This document shows, one piece after another, positions 17,665-26,098 of a stretch of 64,000 bases of DNA. Under the pieces are notes generated by a model, which ran no database searches, had not been told where the DNA came from, and was given only the letters and a program-made list of their open reading frames with translations. The stretch lies in NCBI RefSeq assembly GCF_021432385.1, contig NZ_JAEACT010000005.1:153501-217500 (forward strand), in the 5' to 3' direction. Position 1 is the stretch's first letter, and each line of letters begins with the position of its first letter. Made by a program: the position numbers and the translations under genes. This DNA is from Clostridium hydrogenum (GTDB lineage Bacteria; Bacillota; Clostridia; Clostridiales; Clostridiaceae).

Positions 17665-17693
17665 TTTATATGAAAATGATTATCACTTATAAT
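17665..17693 (+). promoter_or_regulatory. Promoter with Fur-box-like site
   Basis: TGAAAATGATTATCA (17671-17685) matches the 7-1-7 Fur consensus TGATAATGATTATCA at 14 of 15 positions. It fills the spacer between a weak -35 (TTTATA, 17665-17670) and a perfect TATAAT (17688-17693), the typical position for repression by iron-loaded Fur. Confidence 0.6.
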
Positions 17694-17734
17694 TGAGATA
17701 AAGTTTCTAATAGATATTTAAGGAGTGATTTACA

Positions 17735-18847
17735 ATGTTTAAAAAATATTTAGAGAATGAACAATTTAATCTTCAGATCAATCGTTTTTTTGGAAAGTTT
17801 AATGATAGCAAAATTCAAGAATGTATTGAAAATATACTACCAAAGTTAATAAGCACAGATGCGTGGTATAGAGAATGGAGGAAGTTTGCAGAAGAAAGTG
17901 AAGCAAATAAAAACTTTGAATTGGCGGCTGCTGCTTATGAAGCAGGAGATTTTTATTTGACAGAAAATGATTCTAATAAGCTTCATATGTATAATAAGTA
18001 TATAGAAAATGTTTATAAATATTATAAGGAAGCATCGTTTCCAATCGAAAGTTTTAAGATTCCTTATGAAAATTCATTTATGCCAGCTATACGTATGACC
18101 TTTAATAAAAATTATTCGAAGACATTACTTGTACATGGAGGCTATGATGGTTATATGGAAGAAATAGTACCAGTTATGTTTCTTCTTAAGGATTCAGGAT
18201 ATAATCTTATTCTTTTTGATGGACCTGGACAAGGTGGAGCACTTGTGAATGGACTAAGATTTATTCATAATTGGGAAAAGCCTGTATCCACTGTTTTAGA
18301 TTATTTTCATCTAAAAGAGGCAAGCTTATTAGGAATTTCATGGGGTGGATATCTTTGCATGAGAGCTGCTGCATTTGAAAAGAGAATTAAAAAAGTAATT
18401 TGTTATGATATATTTTATCGAGGACTAGATACTATGTTTATATCAAAGGAATTAAAAGCATTAGAAAAGATGTTTGCAAGTGGGGAGAAAGATAAGGTAA
18501 ATACTTTTGCATTATCAAAGATGAAGGATGATATTGATACTAGTTGGAAGTTCAATAAGGGAATGGAGAAGACAGGAACAAAGAATCCATATGATTTTCT
18601 TAAGGCTATTGAATTACATACACTTGAGGGTATAGAAAATCTTATAGATCAGGATGTGTTACTTTTAGCTGGGGATGAGGACCAATATGTACCTATTGAA
18701 CAGATGGCTATATTAGAAAAAAGATTAGTAAATGCAAAATCTATAACAAAGAAAGTGTTCACCAGAGAAACAGGTGGAGAACAACATTGTCAAGCAGGAA
18801 GGGTAGATTTAGCTTATGCTGAAATGAATAAATTTCTTACGAAATAG
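17735..18847 (+). CDS. Alpha/beta hydrolase (esterase or peptidase-like), probably iron-regulated
   Basis: 370 residues: a helical N-terminal part (1-95) and an alpha/beta hydrolase core. Oxyanion segment LLVHGGYDG near residue 130, nucleophile elbow GISWGG near 202 (Ser), acid in LLAGDEDQYVP near 312, and His in GEQHCQAG near 351 complete the triad. The arrangement resembles the FrsA/DUF1100-like group. Ribosome site AAGGAG. A Fur-like box in the promoter suggests a role under low iron, for example hydrolysis of a siderophore ester or a linked metabolite; that is inference. Divergent from TetR. Confidence 0.82.
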   Translation: MFKKYLENEQFNLQINRFFGKFNDSKIQECIENILPKLISTDAWYREWRKFAEESEANKNFELAAAAYEAGDFYLTENDSNKLHMYNKYIENVYKYYKEASFPIESFKIPYENSFMPAIRMTFNKNYSKTLLVHGGYDGYMEEIVPVMFLLKDSGYNLILFDGPGQGGALVNGLRFIHNWEKPVSTVLDYFHLKEASLLGISWGGYLCMRAAAFEKRIKKVICYDIFYRGLDTMFISKELKALEKMFASGEKDKVNTFALSKMKDDIDTSWKFNKGMEKTGTKNPYDFLKAIELHTLEGIENLIDQDVLLLAGDEDQYVPIEQMAILEKRLVNAKSITKKVFTRETGGEQHCQAGRVDLAYAEMNKFLTK

Positions 18848-18909
18848 ATATTTGTAGTTGAGCTAGTTTTACTATATATAAATTAAACAGATGAAAAAAT
18901 ATTATAGAC

Positions 18910-18949
18910 TGCGGTTATAAAATTAATTTTGTAACCGCAAGTTTTTTTT
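18910..18949 (+). terminator. Rho-independent terminator after hydrolase
   Basis: TGCGGTTATAAAAT pairs with ATTTTGTAACCGCA, followed by eight T residues. Confidence 0.88.
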
Positions 18950-19076
18950 GCAAAAAAATTATTCGATGGCAAATGTATACTATTTACTGCTAAAGTACAG
19001 CTTAATACTGTTATTATTGTATAAACTAATATTTAGCGGTATAATATTGGTAAAGTTATAAAGAAGGTGGAAGCTT

Positions 19077-19499
19077 ATGAATGATGATATTCTAAATCTT
19101 GAACAAGCAATCGAATTTTTAGGTGTCAGCGAAAAAACTCTTATAAAGCTGCTTCGAGAAGAGCACATTCCTGCACGTAAAATTGGTCGTGAATGGCGAT
19201 TTAGTAAAGAGGCATTAATTAAATGGATTGCAGCTGGGGATTCAACTAATTATATAAATCAGAATGACCTGTATATGGTTTCTAAGGATACAGTTGGTGA
19301 AGCTAAAGTTTTATTCAAAAAAATAGAAGAAGCTATCTTGGGTATAGAGGAAAATGATAATAATCTCAAGAGTGTACTAAAGGACCTTGAGAGGGATATT
19401 ACAATTCCTAAAGATGCTTCGCTTCGTATTAGTTATAAGCAGCAAAGGGAAATTGAAAAATTAGAATTTAAGATTTTTTGGGGGTTAAGGGGGGAATAA
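19077..19499 (+). CDS. MerR/excisionase-type HTH DNA-binding protein
   Basis: 140 residues. Residues 6-53 match the HTH_17 (excisionase-like) fold: LNLEQAIEFLGVSEKTLIKLL, then IPARKIGREWRFSKEALIKWI. The rest is a helical, Lys/Glu-rich tail with no known domain. It ends two bases before an EamA transporter with which it should be cotranscribed, so it is more likely a local regulator than a phage excisionase; no integrase adjoins it. Confidence 0.8.
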   Translation: MNDDILNLEQAIEFLGVSEKTLIKLLREEHIPARKIGREWRFSKEALIKWIAAGDSTNYINQNDLYMVSKDTVGEAKVLFKKIEEAILGIEENDNNLKSVLKDLERDITIPKDASLRISYKQQREIEKLEFKIFWGLRGE

Positions 19500-19501
19500 A
19501 A

Positions 19502-20362
19502 ATGTGGATTTTTTTTGCCTTTGGTTCAGCTTTGTTCGCAGGTGCGACAGCTATTTTAGCGAAAGTTGGAATAAAAAACACAGATTCTAACTTGGCTACA
19601 GCAATCCGCACAATTGTTGTTCTTGTATTTTCTTGGCTCATAGTCTTTGTTGTTGGATCACAGCATACAATCAATTCTATTTCAAATTATACACTTGTAT
19701 TTTTAATTCTATCCGGTTGTGCTACTGGTGCATCTTGGTTGTGCTACTTTAAAGCTCTGCAACTTGGTGATGTAAATAAAATTACGCCTATTGATAAGAG
19801 TAGTGCTATTCTAACTATTATTTTGGCATTTTTCTTTTTAGGGGAAAAAGCTACACCAATTATGGGGCTGGGAGTACTCGTATTTGCTATTGGAACCTAT
19901 CTTATGATACAAAGAAAAGAATCAAAAGCACAGGATGTTAAGGGAAATTTATGGCTTTTTTATGCAGTCCTTTCTGCTGTATTTGCATCTTTAACTTCAA
20001 TACTTGGTAAAATAGGAATACAAGGTGTGGAATCAAATCTAGGAACGGCAATTCGTACTATTGTGGTGCTAATAATGGCTTGGGTAGTTGTTTTTATTCA
20101 GAAAAAGCATACTATGATAAAGAATATTGATAGGAAAAGTTGGGTATTTATAATACTGTCTGGCGTTGCGACTGGTCTTTCGTGGCTGTGTTATTATCAT
20201 GCCTTGCAAACAGGTAAAGCTAGTTTAGTAGTGCCTATTGATCAATTGAGTATTGTTGTTTCAATTGCATTTTCACGTGTTTTTCTTAAAGAAAGGCTTT
20301 CGGGAAAGGCATTTATTGGTTTGCTGTTAATTATATTGGGAACAATGCTATTGGTGGTTTAG
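19502..20362 (+). CDS. EamA-family (drug/metabolite superfamily) transporter
   Basis: 286 residues, ten membrane helices formed by two EamA repeats; the repeats are strongly alike (SNLATAIRTIVVL near 25 and SNLGTAIRTIVVL near 173, SGCATGASWLCYFKALQLG and SGVATGLSWLCYYHALQTG). Start at ATG 19502 with AAGGGGGG upstream; a TTG eight codons earlier is not needed. Pairs with the upstream HTH protein. Substrate unknown. A weak hairpin near 20411-20450 may end the transcript. Confidence 0.88.
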   Translation: MWIFFAFGSALFAGATAILAKVGIKNTDSNLATAIRTIVVLVFSWLIVFVVGSQHTINSISNYTLVFLILSGCATGASWLCYFKALQLGDVNKITPIDKSSAILTIILAFFFLGEKATPIMGLGVLVFAIGTYLMIQRKESKAQDVKGNLWLFYAVLSAVFASLTSILGKIGIQGVESNLGTAIRTIVVLIMAWVVVFIQKKHTMIKNIDRKSWVFIILSGVATGLSWLCYYHALQTGKASLVVPIDQLSIVVSIAFSRVFLKERLSGKAFIGLLLIILGTMLLVV

Positions 20363-20518
20363 ACATACTTATATTGTATTCTGCTTTTCAAGTTCAATGG
20401 TATCTATCTATAATACTCTTAAAGAAACTTTTACATAGGAGTATTTTTATAGTAATATATTAATATAAGGTATGGTTAAAAAGTGAGTAAATAATTATTA
20501 ACAAAAGGGGATGAAATT

Positions 20519-20899
20519 ATGGATATAAAAAGCATTATAAAATCAGAAAGCCACACTATAAAGTCAAATGACACTATAGATAAGGCTTTAGAACTTATGG
20601 GGAAGTTTAAGGTTAATGGTATGCCTGTAGTAGATGATGAGAATAATTTAGTAGGAATGGTTGTTAAAGCTGATATATATAGGTTTATGATAAGCCCTGG
20701 ACATTATGATACTTGCCCTGTAGAATGGGTTATGTCAAAATCAGTAATATTTGCTGAGGTAAATGATGATTTATTAGTTGCAGCAAAGAAGTTGAGAGAA
20801 AACGATATCATATCTATGCCAGTAATTGAAAATGGTAAAGTTATAGGAATTATCAGCATAGAAGACTTGTTAGACTACTTTATAGGAAAAGAAGCTTAA
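20519..20899 (+). CDS. Tandem CBS-domain protein
   Basis: 126 residues made of two CBS motifs (about 7-60 and 73-126). Each has the end signature: VVDDENNLVGMVVKADIYRF and VIENGKVIGIISIEDLLDYF. Stand-alone CBS pairs bind adenine nucleotides and act as energy or redox sensors. AAGGGG precedes the ATG. Single gene, no partner visible. Confidence 0.9.
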   Translation: MDIKSIIKSESHTIKSNDTIDKALELMGKFKVNGMPVVDDENNLVGMVVKADIYRFMISPGHYDTCPVEWVMSKSVIFAEVNDDLLVAAKKLRENDIISMPVIENGKVIGIISIEDLLDYFIGKEA

Positions 20900-20918
20900 A
20901 AATAGAAAACATTATTTA

Positions 20919-21199
20919 GAGTAGAGAGTAAAGAGTAGAGTGAAGGATACACTTACTAGGGGTTTGGGCATAAGACCATGTAGGTTCTTTAACTTAGTAT
21001 AAGCATTCTCAATAGTAGTGTGATAAAACTTTGTATATTAATAAACTTACGTCAGGTAAATCTTGAACTTAACTGTTGTCAGCTTCACCGACAACAGCAA
21101 TCCTGCTATTGCGTAAGCAATCAAAAATAAGTTTTAATATTTTTCAAAGCGTAGCGGAGAAAAATCATCCTTAACTCTACTCTTTGCTCTCTACTCTGA
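20919..21199. repeat. Family A modular palindromic repeat, copy 1
   Basis: Long imperfect palindrome bounded by AGAGTAGAGAGTAAAGAGTA at the left and the complementary TACTCTTTGCTCTCTACTCT at the right. Internal palindromic modules include GTTGTCAGCTTCACCGACAAC and GATTGCTTACGCAATC (here inverted). No coding frame. The remainder of the gap to 21352 is AT-rich with a likely promoter for the tRNA (GTATAATACT, about 21311-21320). Confidence 0.75.
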
Positions 21200-21352
21200 T
21201 TTAACGTTTTGTTCTATTTTAATACACCAATAAAGTAATATAATGTAAAAACTTCAATAAAGTATTATTTTAAAACTTAATATTATAGTTGAAATTATAT
21301 TTTTTTAATAGTATAATACTATTGTTACGCAATAAAAGATTAAAAAATATTT

Positions 21353-21442
21353 GGAGAGATGTCTGAGCGGTTTAAGGAGCACGCCTGGAACGCGTGTGTA
21401 GGGGAAACTCTACCGAGGGTTCGAATCCCTCTTTCTCCGCCA
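21353..21442 (+). tRNA. tRNA-Ser(GGA)
   Basis: 90-base class II tRNA with encoded CCA. Anticodon stem CACGC/GCGTG, loop CTGGAAC, anticodon GGA (reads UCC and UCU). Long variable arm GTAGGGGAAACTCTAC and T-arm GAGGG-TTCGAAT-CCCTC. It lies just before the SRP RNA, an arrangement shared with other Firmicutes. Confidence 0.97.
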
Positions 21443-21451
21443 TTTAATCTT

Positions 21452-21722
21452 TGCTGTGCTAGACGGGGAGTTAGCGGTGCCTTGTACCTGCAATCCGCTA
21501 TAGCAGGGTTTAATTCCCCGAACGAGGCTTTTACTTGTGAGGCCTGCCCTATGTATGTTAGTGTTGAGAACTGGGTCCTACGCAATGGAAATTCATGAAC
21601 CCCGTCAGATCCGGAAGGAAGCAGCGGTAAGTGAACCCTTCCATGTGCCGTAGGGCAACCTGGTTTGAGCTAACTGCATAGGTAACGCTCATAAGTAAAT
21701 GTCGAATTCGGGGTGCACAGCA
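21452..21722 (+). ncRNA. ffs: Signal recognition particle RNA (large Gram-positive type, scRNA)
   Basis: About 270 bases. The apical SRP54-binding loop is plain: GTCAGATCCGGAAGGAAGCA followed by GCGGTAAGTGAAC. The two ends pair (TGCTGTGC with GCACAGCA) and the long form includes the Alu-like 5' domain as in Bacillus and Clostridium. It lies between tRNA-Ser and dnaX, as in B. subtilis. Confidence 0.96.
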
Positions 21723-21748
21723 TTCAATAAAATTTATTAAGAATATAT

Positions 21749-21780
21749 AAGATGCTTTACTTTACTAAGCATCTTTTTTT
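21749..21780 (+). terminator. Terminator of SRP RNA
   Basis: AAGATGCTT and AAGCATCTT pair around TACTTTACT, followed by a run of T. Confidence 0.88.
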
Positions 21781-21804
21781 GTAGTATTATAAAACTGTAT
21801 ATCT

Positions 21805-21900
21805 AGAGATAAACTGCTTGAAACTTCGAAATTAATTTGTATCAAAATGCCGTCTTCTGGGCATTATGATGCAAATTGATTTTGGTAGTTGAAACTGTAT
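21805..21900 (-). repeat. Family C hairpin repeat, copy 1 (inverted)
   Basis: Read on the minus strand it carries CATAATGCC-CAGAAGAC-GGCATTTTG with an outer stem of AATTxATTTG type. It is the reverse complement of the copies at 24945 and 57080 and overlaps the region just upstream of dnaX. Confidence 0.7.
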
Positions 21901-21933
21901 ATCTATTATAATTTAAAAGAAGAAGGTGAAAAT

Positions 21934-23577
21934 ATGGCATACACTGCTTTATATAGAAAGTGGAGATCCAAAACTTTTGATGAGGTTGTTGGTCAGGAGC
22001 ATGTTACTGTAACTCTTAAAAACCAAGTCAAAAATAATAGAATAGCACATGCATATTTGCTTTGTGGAACGAGAGGAACTGGAAAGACTTCAACAGCTAA
22101 AATTTTATCAAAAGCAGTAAATTGCCTTAATCCTAAAGATGGTGAGCCTTGTAATGAATGTGAAATGTGTAAGAAGATAAACGAGGGCATAGCCATTGAT
22201 GTTACTGAACTAGATGCAGCATCTAATAATAGTGTTGATGATATAAGAAATATAATTGATGATGTACAATATCCACCACATGAGTCAAAATACAAGGTTT
22301 ATATAATAGATGAAGTTCACATGCTTTCACAAGGTGCTGTTAACGCATTTTTAAAAACTTTGGAGGAACCACCTCATAATGTTGTGTTTATATTAGCTAC
22401 TACAGATCCACATAAGCTACCTATAACTATTTTATCAAGGTGCCAGAGATTTGATTTTAAGAGAATAAGAAAAGAAGCAATGGTAGGTAGGCTAAGGCAA
22501 ATAGTTACTGGTGAAGGTGTTTTTGCAGATGATAGAAGTATTGATTTAATAGCAAGAATGTCTGATGGAGCTCTGCGTGATGCAGTTAGCATTTTGGATC
22601 AGGCAATTTCTGTTGGTGATGGTAAAATTGAATATGAAAAAGTACTTGATATGCTTGGACTTGTTACTAATGAATATATATTTAAACTTATGGATTGTGT
22701 TATAAATAAGGATGTAGAAGGATGCATAAGAAGTATAGATGAGATAGTTATATCAGGAAAAGAGATAACTATTTTCATAAAGGATTTAATAACCCACATA
22801 AGAAATTTAATGATGGTTAAGGTTAGTAATAATCCAGAAGAAGTTTTGGATATGTCCTCTGAGAACCTAAATATGGTAAAGCAGCAATCAAACAAGGTAA
22901 GGGTAGAAGAAACAATGAGGTACATAAAAATACTTCAAGAGGCAGAGGAACAAGCTAAAAAAAGCAATAACAGCCGAATATATCTAGAGCTTGCAATTAT
23001 AAAAATGTGCAAAATTGAATATGATACATCTAGTGAAATTATATTAGCTAGATTAAGTAAACTTGAAAAAGTAATAAGAGAAGGTAACTTTTCGGTAAAT
23101 AATACTAATAATAAAGTTCATACAGAAAAAGCTGTAAAAAGAGAAGAAGTTCAAGTAGCCAAAGATAATAATGTTCATATTGATCAAACTAATGAAGATG
23201 AAGTTATGCCAGTAAAGACAGATGTAACTTTAGATGATGTAAAAAAGATTTGGAGAGATGCAATTGAGATGTTTAGAGCAAACAGGAATATGGTAATGGC
23301 TGCGCATTTAAGTAATGGAACACCAACTTCTTGTAAAAATGGTAGTGTAGAAATAAGATTTGATAAAAAGTATAACTTTAGTAAGCAACACCTTGAAAGG
23401 GTTCAAAATAATAAAAAAGTAGAAGAAGTAATTTCTAGTATGCTGCATGGAAAGGTCAAGGTTTTTTACACCGTGGATGATAATAATGATAGTGGAGCAG
23501 GGCATCTAGGTGGAGATCCAGAGTATGCAATAAGGAAAACTTTTGGTGAAGAAAATGTAAATATTATTGATGAATAG
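21934..23577 (+). CDS. dnaX: DNA polymerase III subunit gamma/tau
   Basis: 547 residues from the ATG at 21934 (AGAAGGTG upstream; an earlier ATG gives a non-conserved N-terminal extension). The clamp-loader AAA+ core shows Walker A GTRGTGKTSTAK (about 43-54), the four-Cys zinc module CLNPKDGEPCNECEMC (about 64-79), Walker B VYIIDEVHML (near 124) and the sensor/SRC motif LSRCQRFDF. A charged linker (about 385-430) separates a C-terminal domain V-like region. It loads the sliding clamp. First gene of the dnaX-ybaB-recR block. Confidence 0.97.
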   Translation: MAYTALYRKWRSKTFDEVVGQEHVTVTLKNQVKNNRIAHAYLLCGTRGTGKTSTAKILSKAVNCLNPKDGEPCNECEMCKKINEGIAIDVTELDAASNNSVDDIRNIIDDVQYPPHESKYKVYIIDEVHMLSQGAVNAFLKTLEEPPHNVVFILATTDPHKLPITILSRCQRFDFKRIRKEAMVGRLRQIVTGEGVFADDRSIDLIARMSDGALRDAVSILDQAISVGDGKIEYEKVLDMLGLVTNEYIFKLMDCVINKDVEGCIRSIDEIVISGKEITIFIKDLITHIRNLMMVKVSNNPEEVLDMSSENLNMVKQQSNKVRVEETMRYIKILQEAEEQAKKSNNSRIYLELAIIKMCKIEYDTSSEIILARLSKLEKVIREGNFSVNNTNNKVHTEKAVKREEVQVAKDNNVHIDQTNEDEVMPVKTDVTLDDVKKIWRDAIEMFRANRNMVMAAHLSNGTPTSCKNGSVEIRFDKKYNFSKQHLERVQNNKKVEEVISSMLHGKVKVFYTVDDNNDSGAGHLGGDPEYAIRKTFGEENVNIIDE

Positions 23578-23667
23578 CTGTTTTACTTGTTATTTCTTTT
23601 CATATGTCTTAAAATATAAAATATTGTAGTAAAAAAATATTTAAGGAATATTAGGAGGTTTTTTATT

Positions 23668-24009
23668 ATGGCAAAAGGCGGATTCCCAGGAATGGGCGGA
23701 GGAAATATGAACAATTTACTTAAGCAGGCACAAAAATTTCAAAAGCAAATGGAAGATATGCAGAAGGAAGCTGAAAATAAAGAATTTACAGCTACAGTTG
23801 GTGGTGGCGCAGTAAGTGCTACAGCTACAGGTAAGAAAGTTTTAACAGCAATAAATATAAAACCAGAAGTTGTTGATCCAGATGATGTTGAAATGCTTCA
23901 AGATTTAATCTTAACTGCATGTAATGAAGCACTTAAGAAGGCAGACGATGAAACATCAGAAGAAATGAAAAAACTTACAGGCGGAATGAATTTACCTGGA
24001 ATGTTTTAA
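23668..24009 (+). CDS. ybaB: YbaB/EbfC nucleoid-associated protein
   Basis: 113 residues. Starts MAKGGFPGMGGGNMNNLLKQ, then a coiled helix (about 15-40) and the conserved core with VTIKPEVVDPDDVEML-like strand-helix (here INIKPEVVDPDDVEMLQD), and ends GGMNLPGMF, the usual length and ends for this family. It binds DNA as a dimer. Between dnaX and recR, as in most Firmicutes. GGAGG upstream. Confidence 0.96.
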   Translation: MAKGGFPGMGGGNMNNLLKQAQKFQKQMEDMQKEAENKEFTATVGGGAVSATATGKKVLTAINIKPEVVDPDDVEMLQDLILTACNEALKKADDETSEEMKKLTGGMNLPGMF

Positions 24010-24070
24010 TTAATATATTGAAAATAATTTTAAACTTTGACGTTTATATGTATGAAAACTGAAATAATCA

Positions 24071-24283
24071 GGAGTAGAGAATAAAGAGTAAAGAGTAGAG
24101 AGTAAAGAGTAGAGTGAAGGGTGATTTACCTTTCCTTGCGTCAGGTAAATCTTAAACTTAGATGTTGATCAGCTTTGCTGAGCAATATATGATGATACGA
24201 TTGCGTAAGCAATCAAAAATAAGTTTCTAGATTTTTCGTAGCGATAGCGGAGAAAAATCAACCATCATTCTACTCTCTACTCT
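24071..24283. repeat. Family A modular palindromic repeat, copy 2
   Basis: Fills most of the 314-base gap between ybaB and recR. Left end is a run of AGAGTA-type heptamers, right end TACTCTCTACTCT. Shares the modules TCAGGTAAATCTTxAACTTA and GATTGCGTAAGCAATC with copy 1. No coding capacity. Confidence 0.75.
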
Positions 24284-24322
24284 AAAATAACCATACAATG
24301 ATTTGGAAGGGGTAAGTTTATA

Positions 24323-24919
24323 ATGGATCTTTATCCAGTAGCAATTGAAAAATTAATAGAAGAATTTGCAAAACTTCCCGGGATAGGATATAAAACTGCG
24401 CAAAGACTTACTCTTCACGTTTTAAATTTACCAAAAGAGGAAGTTGAAGAATTTGCAAGTGCCCTTGTAAAGGCAAGGGGAACAATAAAGTATTGCTCTA
24501 TATGTGGAAATTATACTGATACAGATCCTTGTGCCATATGTGGAAATCCTAATAGGGATAAAAGTACTATATGCGTAGTTGAAGAACCTAGAGATGTTAT
24601 ATCCATGGAAAAGGTAAGGGAATTTAATGGAGTTTATCATGTCCTTCATGGAGCTATATCGCCAATGTCTGGTAGAGGGCCTGATTCTATTAGACTAAGG
24701 GAACTTATAAGTAGAATGAATGGAGAAATAAACGAAGTAATAGTAGCAACGAATCCTAATGTTGATGGTGAAGCTACAGCTATGTATATATCAAAGATTT
24801 TAAAGCCACTTGGTGTTAAAGTTACGAGAATTGCACATGGAATACCTGTCGGAGGAGACCTTGAATATGCAGATGAAATAACTTTATCAAAAGCGCTTGA
24901 GGGTAGAAGAGAAATTTAA
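24323..24919 (+). CDS. recR: Recombination protein RecR
   Basis: 198 residues, standard length. Helix-hairpin-helix LPGIGYKTAQRL (residues 16-27), four-Cys zinc finger CSICGNYTDTDPCAICGNP (about 57-75), Toprim domain with VVEEPRD and VIVATNPNVDGEATAMY, and the C-terminal Walker-like VTRIAHGIPVGGDLEYADE. Acts with RecF and RecO in loading RecA at gaps. AAGGGG upstream of ATG. Confidence 0.97.
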   Translation: MDLYPVAIEKLIEEFAKLPGIGYKTAQRLTLHVLNLPKEEVEEFASALVKARGTIKYCSICGNYTDTDPCAICGNPNRDKSTICVVEEPRDVISMEKVREFNGVYHVLHGAISPMSGRGPDSIRLRELISRMNGEINEVIVATNPNVDGEATAMYISKILKPLGVKVTRIAHGIPVGGDLEYADEITLSKALEGRREI

Positions 24920-24944
24920 TATACATACATATACCAGCTCAACT

Positions 24945-25030
24945 ATAAAAATTCATGTGCACCATAATTACTAGAAGACGGCATTTTGGTACAAATGAAT
25001 TTTAAGTTTCACAATGGTTTATCTTTATTA
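24945..25030 (+). repeat. Family C hairpin repeat, copy 2
   Basis: AAAATTCAT and ATGAATTTT form the outer stem, and the inner part ACCATAATTACTAGAAGACG runs into GCATTTTGGT, so its inner stem is degraded compared with the copy at 57080. The AGAAGACGGCATTTTG core is identical. Lies just after recR. Confidence 0.7.
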
Positions 25031-25161
25031 AAATGAAAGTCATAAATTTTAAATTTTACCATTTGTTAAAACAATATTTAACTTTTTAGGTACAAAACAG
25101 GAATACTATTGCCAATTTATGTCTATACTTTTAGTAAGATATAAATTGGGAGGTTTTCTAT

Positions 25162-25425
25162 ATGAATAATTGGATACCTGGTAAAAAAGGTGACTTAAAC
25201 TTGGAGCAGAAAAATTTGCTTTTAGCTATACAAGAGGCCAGGCATGAATGGAAACAATGTTCCGAATACTTTGATGTTGTAAATGAACCTGCGCTTATAG
25301 ATTATGCAATATATAAAGAAGCAGCGGCTAAATCTAGATATATATATCTTTTAATGCAAGCAAGAAAGATGGACATTAGAGTTAATGGTTATGAAGATGC
25401 TCTAGGTGAGGTGGATTCAGACTGA
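25162..25425 (+). CDS. yaaL: DUF2508 family protein (YaaL-like)
   Basis: 87 residues, helical and charged, with the family stretch LLLAIQEARHEWKQCSEYFDVV and a C-terminal YLLMQARKMDIRVNGYE. Found between recR and bofA in Bacillus and Clostridium; function unknown. GGGAGG precedes the ATG. 27 bases from bofA, probably one transcript. Confidence 0.85.
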   Translation: MNNWIPGKKGDLNLEQKNLLLAIQEARHEWKQCSEYFDVVNEPALIDYAIYKEAAAKSRYIYLLMQARKMDIRVNGYEDALGEVDSD

Positions 25426-25452
25426 GTTTAGTAATTTAGGGGGATGGATTAA

Positions 25453-25707
25453 ATGGAATATATGGGATACTTTTTAGTGGCTATTATTATAATATTTGTT
25501 GTAGTGAAATTGTTATCATGGCCTCTTAAGATGTTATTAAAATTGGTCGCGAATGGTGTTTTAGGAGCGATTCTTTTATTCGTTATAAACATATTCGGAA
25601 AATACATAGGTTTAAAAATTGGTATAAATGTGATTACAGCTCTTATAGCGGGGGTATTTGGTATCCCAGGAGTAGTATTTCTTGTTATATTTAAGCTATT
25701 TATGTAA
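25453..25707 (+). CDS. bofA: Pro-sigma-K processing inhibitor BofA
   Basis: 84 residues with three hydrophobic segments (about 3-20, 28-48, 55-83) and the family end GVFGIPGVVFLVIFKLFM. In B. subtilis it holds the intramembrane protease SpoIVFB inactive in the forespore outer membrane. Clostridia often keep bofA without the full SpoIVF set. Its presence supports a spore-forming host. Confidence 0.9.
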   Translation: MEYMGYFLVAIIIIFVVVKLLSWPLKMLLKLVANGVLGAILLFVINIFGKYIGLKIGINVITALIAGVFGIPGVVFLVIFKLFM

Positions 25708-25730
25708 CAAAAGTTGTACAATATAAAATT

Positions 25731-26092
25731 ATTGCGAAGTAAATCAAGTGAAGGGTTTTAACTTCGCTCTGCTCATTAAAAGACTAACTTTTTCACTTAC
25801 GTGAAAAGTGAAGGGTTTAACGATGCTACGCACGTTAAAGGTGAACTTTTCGGCTAAAGCCGAAAGTTAAGGTTATTTTTTCTCCGCCTTGCTACGGAAA
25901 AATTATAAATTTAAATTAAAGATTTTCCATAGCAAAGCGGAGGAAAATCAACATTTACCTTTTACCGAAGGTAAAACCCTTCACCTTTGACAAGCGTAGC
26001 TATGTCAAACCCTTCACTTTTCACATAGTGAAAAAGTTAACCTTTTAACGTGCAAAGCATCGTTAAAAACTTTCACTTGAGTTGCTTCGCAA
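25731..26092. repeat. Family B modular palindromic repeat, copy 1
   Basis: A 362-bp near-palindrome from ATTGCGAAG to CTTCGCAAT filling the gap between bofA and the M20 gene. Inner modules are each short palindromes, for example TTTTCGGCTAAAGCCGAAA and the CTCCGC...GCGGAG pair. No coding frame. The end of the element is seven bases from the stop of the minus-strand gene, so it may also act as a terminator. Confidence 0.75.
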
Positions 26093-26098
26093 TATTTA

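Noticed and set aside
19077..19499. Phage excisionase
   Set aside because: The HTH_17 fold fits, but no integrase or attachment site adjoins it and it is coupled to a transporter gene.
21340..21598. Open frames on both strands over tRNA-Ser and SRP RNA
   Set aside because: The region is fully explained by the two RNA genes.
22955..22976. Programmed frameshift site in dnaX
   Set aside because: There is a run of seven A (codons GCT AAA AAA AGC), but it is not in the register of the A-AAA-AAG site, no stimulatory hairpin or internal Shine-Dalgarno was seen, and such runs are common at this base composition.
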